From an uncultured Robinsoniella sp. (GTDB lineage: Bacteria > Bacillota > Clostridia > Lachnospirales > Lachnospiraceae), in contig UQCR01000134.1 of the NCBI GenBank assembly GCA_900539655.1, forward strand, positions 1 through 16,341: a stretch of 16,341 nt of DNA, written 5' to 3'. Made by a program: the position numbers and the translations under genes. The notes below the pieces were generated by a model, which was not told where the DNA came from, made no database searches, and saw only the letters and a list, made by a program, of their open reading frames with translations. Positions within the stretch are counted from its first letter, which is position 1. The number at the start of each line of letters is the position of its first letter. Positions 12,841 through 16,341 of this stretch are shown piece after piece.

Positions 12841-15129
12841 ATGAAACTGATGGAAAGCTGCAGGGGTTATCTTGCTCATAAGAATAAAAACCAGAAGCAG
12901 ATGGAGAATCAAAAGTTATTCCGCAGAATTTTTCTTGGAATTTCTGTAAGTATGCTGGTAGTGATTCTGGCGGGTTCGGGATGGATGTACCGTATGGTAA
13001 AAAAGGTCATTATCGATCAGAATATAAGGATGTCCATGCAGGCTTTTTCTCAGGTTCAGACGGATTTTGAGGAAGCCAACGGCACTGCCAATATGATTGC
13101 CACCCAGGTGATGCTGGATGATGTCTGCTCGGAACTTCTGACGGCTGTATCGGGACAGATGCTGAACAGCATCACTCTGAGCAAGGTCCGCAATCAGCTT
13201 TCCCTGTATCAGAATACGAATCCAGAGGTGGAATCTATCTATATTTACAATCATGACCTGGATCTTTTTATAACCTCCGGCAGCAGATTTGGAGCTGTGG
13301 GAAAAGAAGAATATTCCGATCAGAATATTGTCAGCATTTTAGATAATCCGGAAAAATATAATACACAAAATCTGATCCGCAGAGAGATGATGACAAAATA
13401 TCCCAATGAAACAGAAAAACAGGAAGTTGTCTATTCATATCTTCTATATGCAGCAGAGCAGAAAAAAACAGGAAGCGTGGTTATTGTCAATATGAAATTT
13501 GACAAGATGCTGCAGGAAATGCTGGATATGGAGATTCTGAAAGACAGCCGGATGCTGATTATTGATGAAAAGAAAGAAAGGCTTGTGGATTTACAGACTT
13601 ATCCGGTTGAAGAGACTGCTAAGATGAGGGAAACCGTGCTTCGCATGGTGGAGAAAGGAAGTAAATATCAGGAATCTGTCGTGGATGGTGAAAAATATTT
13701 TTTCTCTTATCTGTATTCAAATAGAAGCAGGTGGAATTATGTAAAAATCACAAGGTGGAATTCTATGTTTCACGTCCTGCTGGAACTGCGCGGCTGGATT
13801 ACAGGTATTACACTTACCATTGTACTTGCAGTGGTCGTAATCGCATTGGCGAATTCCTTCTCTATATTAAAAATACATAGAAAACTGGAAAAGAAATATG
13901 CACTTTCTACAAAGCGTTCGGATCTGTATCTGCTGCGGGAAGGTTTTCTCAGCGATTTTCTTCACAACAGAAAACTCTTTGGTAAAAACCAATTGCGCCA
14001 GCAAATGGAGAACTTTGGTTTTTCACCTGGCGAAAACCAGAAGTATACTGTGCTGATATTGCAGCTGGAAGGGTATAATAGGTTTCGGGAAATTTATGGT
14101 AGTACCGGTACTTATGATATTAAGTATGGATTTCAGAATATATTTGAGGAGACTTACGGGAAGTATTTTCAGGTTATGGGACTGATTAACCGGGACCACA
14201 CACTGACCTTTCTTCTGAAAATAGCACAGGAAGATGAAATACAGGAAAAAATCAGGGAATGTTTCAAGGCTTTCTGCGAAAATGTGAAAGTATTTATTGA
14301 GTGGGATTTTTCCCTCATTGGATCGGAACAAAATGTTAATCTGGAGAAGATTCCGGAAGTGAACAACAATCTGAAAATGGTTATGCAGGAAAGCTTTTTT
14401 TATCCGCCAAATTCTTATTTTACATATGAGCAGATACAGAAGGAACACAAAGAACAGGCGGAGTTCCAGCAACTGGAGGCGGGGAATCTGCCAAAGGCAG
14501 TGCGTTCCGGACAGGATGTGTGGGAGGTCTACCGGAACTTTACCGATAAACTTAAAAACTGCAGTATGGTGGAATATATGAATGCTATTATCTGGCTGGG
14601 AATAACGGTTACCCGCAGTATGAAGGATTTTTCGTTTTATGAAAATGATGCAAATGAGTTTTTAGTCCGGCTGGCAGCATGTGAAAAGGCAGCCGAAGTT
14701 GATAGCCTGTTTTTAGAGCTTTTTGAAGAGATACGTGAAAAACAGGAAAAAGCAGCTGTAAAAAAAGGCGTGATGGGAAAGCTGGATGAGGTTAAAAAAT
14801 ACATAGAGGAAAACTTTCCAGATCCTAATCTTACACTGGAGCAGCTGGGAGACGAATTCAGTGTATCTCCCAATTATCTTGGCAGGCTTTTTAAAAAAGA
14901 TGTGGGCATGTCGGTGGCGGATTATATTAACGGAGAGCGCCTGAAGTGGGTACTAAAGGAACTGGAAGAAACAGAGCGGGCGGCAAAAGAGCTTGCAGAA
15001 AAATGTGGATTTGTAAGTAGCAATTATTTTTATACCTATTTTAGGAAAAAAATAGGTGTGACACCACAGGCATACCGTGAGCAATGCAGGGAACAGAAAG
15101 GAAATGTTTCAGAACTAAAAGCTAAATAG
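12841..15129 (+). CDS. Membrane-anchored AraC-family transcriptional regulator (YesS/YtdP-like)
   Basis: This 762-aa protein is probably a one-component sensor-regulator. A short cytoplasmic start leads to a first membrane helix at about 30-51. An extracytoplasmic region of about 265 residues follows, probably a Cache-like ligand sensor. A second helix lies at about 317-342 (WITGITLTIVLAVVVIALA), then a 300-residue cytoplasmic linker. The C-terminus (about 647-750) is a double helix-turn-helix AraC domain, with FSVSPNYLGRLFKKDVGMSV and KCGFVSSNYFYTYFRKKIGV as recognisable segments. Size and layout match B. subtilis YesS and YtdP, which sit by comparable ABC importers. The start has AGGGGG (12828-12833) at spacing 7. 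It probably senses an extracellular glycan or the loaded binding protein and activates the cluster. Its possible site is the direct repeat at 2743-2778. Confidence 0.92.
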   Translation: MKLMESCRGYLAHKNKNQKQMENQKLFRRIFLGISVSMLVVILAGSGWMYRMVKKVIIDQNIRMSMQAFSQVQTDFEEANGTANMIATQVMLDDVCSELLTAVSGQMLNSITLSKVRNQLSLYQNTNPEVESIYIYNHDLDLFITSGSRFGAVGKEEYSDQNIVSILDNPEKYNTQNLIRREMMTKYPNETEKQEVVYSYLLYAAEQKKTGSVVIVNMKFDKMLQEMLDMEILKDSRMLIIDEKKERLVDLQTYPVEETAKMRETVLRMVEKGSKYQESVVDGEKYFFSYLYSNRSRWNYVKITRWNSMFHVLLELRGWITGITLTIVLAVVVIALANSFSILKIHRKLEKKYALSTKRSDLYLLREGFLSDFLHNRKLFGKNQLRQQMENFGFSPGENQKYTVLILQLEGYNRFREIYGSTGTYDIKYGFQNIFEETYGKYFQVMGLINRDHTLTFLLKIAQEDEIQEKIRECFKAFCENVKVFIEWDFSLIGSEQNVNLEKIPEVNNNLKMVMQESFFYPPNSYFTYEQIQKEHKEQAEFQQLEAGNLPKAVRSGQDVWEVYRNFTDKLKNCSMVEYMNAIIWLGITVTRSMKDFSFYENDANEFLVRLAACEKAAEVDSLFLELFEEIREKQEKAAVKKGVMGKLDEVKKYIEENFPDPNLTLEQLGDEFSVSPNYLGRLFKKDVGMSVADYINGERLKWVLKELEETERAAKELAEKCGFVSSNYFYTYFRKKIGVTPQAYREQCREQKGNVSELKAK

Positions 15130-15146
15130 AACAGAGAGGGTTGGCG

Positions 15147-15168
15147 TATTGCACATTTGACTGCAATA
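15147..15168 (+). repeat. 7-bp perfect inverted repeat before the URO-D 2 gene
   Basis: TATTGCA (15147-15153) and TGCAATA (15162-15168) surround an 8-base spacer, 15 bases before the chosen start codon. It could be an operator or an RNA hairpin that affects initiation at 15184. It has no T run and is not a terminator. Confidence 0.45.
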
Positions 15169-15183
15169 TCAAAAGGTATATAC

Positions 15184-16176
15184 ATGACACATAAAGAACG
15201 TTTTATCAAGACCTTACAATGCGAGGATATCGGGGGAAGAGTCCCACATTTTGAACTGGTATTTTTCCTTACCATGGAGGCGTTTGGAAAGGTGCATCCC
15301 AGTCACAGATATTATGAACAGTGGAATCAGATGAGCTATCCAGAGCAGAAGCTTCATATACAGGAGATTGCGGATATTTATATTGATACGGCAAAGAGAT
15401 ATGACCACAGTGCTATTTTTGTACATTCCAATCCGGGAGGATTTGAGAATATCCAGTGGATTCTGGAGACGATCCGGGAAAAGTCGGGGGATGAATATTA
15501 TCTGATGATGCATGGAGATCCAACCTGGGCAATACCGGACGGGGATACGATGACGGATTTTGCCGTTCAGATGCTTGAGGAACCGGAAAAACTGAATGAA
15601 ATTTCCAGAAGAAGAGTAGAGGAGCATGCAGCATTTGCGGACAAGCTGGATCGAAAGGGGCATTTACTGGATGGATTTACCCTTTGTTCAGATTATTGCT
15701 TTAATACAAATCCTTTCTTTTCACCGGATCAGTTCGAAGAGCTTATTGTTCCCTATCTTAAAGAAATCATCAGTGAATACAGGAGAATGGGGTATTATTC
15801 TATCAAACATACGGATGGGAATGTTATGCCGGTTTTAAAACAGATTGCGGGTTGTAAACCCAATGGGATTCATTCCCTGGACCCTCAGGGTGGGGTAAAG
15901 CTGGAAGATGCCAGAAAGATTGTCGGAGACAGCATTGCACTTATTGGAAATGTTAACTGTGGTCTGCTTCAGACCGGAACGGATGAGGAATGCGAAGCTG
16001 AAGTACAAAGATCACTGAGAGAGGGAATGGGGGCAGGCAGGGGTTATATCTTCTCCACCTCTAACTGTGTGTATACAGGCATGTCATTAGACCGATATGA
16101 AAGAATGTGGGAGATTTGGCGGAAATACGGAGTTTATCCCAGTCATGCTAAGCAGACGATTATTGGGGCAAATTAG
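15184..16176 (+). CDS. Uroporphyrinogen decarboxylase (URO-D) family protein 2, possible methyltransferase
   Basis: This 330-aa protein is a second, clearly different member of the URO-D superfamily. It opens with the usual MTHKERFIKTLQCE segment. Landmarks are FTLCSDYCFNTNPFFSPDQF, KHTDGN (H209), GNVNC (C259) and FSTSNC (C295). H209, C259 and C295 could form a metal site of the MtaA/CmuA sort, but the H-x-C cysteine is replaced by Asp, as in URO-D 1. Start choice: the ATG at 15184 has AAAAGG at spacing 7 and fits the family start; a TTG at 15157 would add nine residues but falls inside the inverted repeat and lacks a good ribosome-binding site. It follows the regulator by 54 bases and is the last recognisable gene. 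Pathway role is unknown; it could process a sugar-derived compound or transfer methyl groups. True HemE activity is unlikely. Confidence 0.82.
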   Translation: MTHKERFIKTLQCEDIGGRVPHFELVFFLTMEAFGKVHPSHRYYEQWNQMSYPEQKLHIQEIADIYIDTAKRYDHSAIFVHSNPGGFENIQWILETIREKSGDEYYLMMHGDPTWAIPDGDTMTDFAVQMLEEPEKLNEISRRRVEEHAAFADKLDRKGHLLDGFTLCSDYCFNTNPFFSPDQFEELIVPYLKEIISEYRRMGYYSIKHTDGNVMPVLKQIAGCKPNGIHSLDPQGGVKLEDARKIVGDSIALIGNVNCGLLQTGTDEECEAEVQRSLREGMGAGRGYIFSTSNCVYTGMSLDRYERMWEIWRKYGVYPSHAKQTIIGAN

Positions 16177-16185
16177 CTCTAGAGC
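16176..16185. repeat. 10-bp palindrome GCTCTAGAGC at the end of the URO-D 2 gene
   Basis: The perfect palindrome begins at the last base of the stop codon and overlaps copy 3 of the AGAGCGTRTTT motif (16181-16191). Its role is unknown. No terminator follows. Confidence 0.4.
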
Positions 16186-16191
16186 GTGTTT
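16181..16191 (+). repeat. Dispersed intergenic motif AGAGCGTRTTT, copy 3
   Basis: AGAGCGTGTTT is identical to the reverse complement of 12812-12822 and differs by one base from 9107-9117. It lies directly after the last gene. The downstream bases to 16341 hold no assignable gene, although one forward frame stays open to the end without a start codon. Confidence 0.4.
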
Positions 16192-16341
16192 TATGGGGGC
16201 TATTAAAGGATTTATATTGGGGTTTAGCTGAGGAAGGACGCTTTGTAGATGGAGGTAGTGTACGGAAAGAGAAGGGGGCGGACCAGGACATTGGTTTGGA
16301 AGGCTTACCGCAGAACTGGCATTTTCTAACCTTCCCGGAGC

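Noticed and set aside
14023..14472. 149-aa antisense frame inside the AraC regulator gene
   Set aside because: It is contained in the regulator's coding region, is rich in Phe/Ile/Leu from the complement of a Lys/Glu-rich region, and shows no domain.
15157..15183. TTG start for URO-D 2
   Set aside because: The only purine-rich stretch lies about 16 bases upstream, the codon sits in the loop of an inverted repeat, and the ATG at 15184 fits the family start better.

Overview
The window looks like a low-to-moderate GC Firmicutes chromosome, most likely a gut Lachnospiraceae or related Clostridia. This rests on strong GGAGG ribosome-binding sites, one-strand gene packing, an Rpn-type nuclease with an ExQ active site, a LplB/YtcP/LplA-type sugar ABC transporter and a transmembrane AraC regulator of the YesS/YtdP kind. 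All convincing genes are on the + strand. No tRNA, rRNA, CRISPR array or insertion sequence was found.

Layout. (1) 1-1163: C-terminal part of an FtsX/MacB-type ABC permease, cut by the window edge and followed by a weak hairpin terminator. (2) 1164-2617: a self-contained Rpn (PD-(D/E)XK) unit with two candidate promoters, a possible leader peptide, a hairpin that buries the Shine-Dalgarno sequence, the nuclease gene with four 33-bp hendecad repeats, a possible internal start for a C-terminal-only product, and a strong terminator. (3) 2618-2886: a control region with a 13-bp direct repeat upstream of a possible promoter. (4) 2887-16176: a sugar-utilisation cluster in the order GH38 alpha-mannosidase, uncharacterised 735-aa toroid-like protein, URO-D-family protein 1, two sugar permeases, solute-binding lipoprotein, transmembrane AraC regulator, URO-D-family protein 2. 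(5) 16177-16341: no assignable gene.

How the cluster may work (inference). The lipoprotein captures a mannose-containing oligosaccharide and the two permeases import it. No ATPase gene is present, so a shared MsmX-type ATPase elsewhere is likely. The GH38 enzyme and the toroid protein have no signal peptides and would cut the sugar in the cytoplasm. The AraC protein has an extracytoplasmic sensor domain between two membrane helices and could activate the cluster directly, perhaps through the direct repeat before the GH38 gene. Two different URO-D homologues, from a superfamily that includes corrinoid methyltransferases as well as heme enzymes, flank the transporter and regulator. This is the least explained part of the locus and raises the possibility that the substrate is methylated or otherwise modified.

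The most novel-looking points are the paired URO-D proteins in an alpha-mannosidase locus, the unclassified toroid protein, and the layered translational control and intragenic start of the Rpn gene. Function calls come from motif recognition by eye, without database searches.
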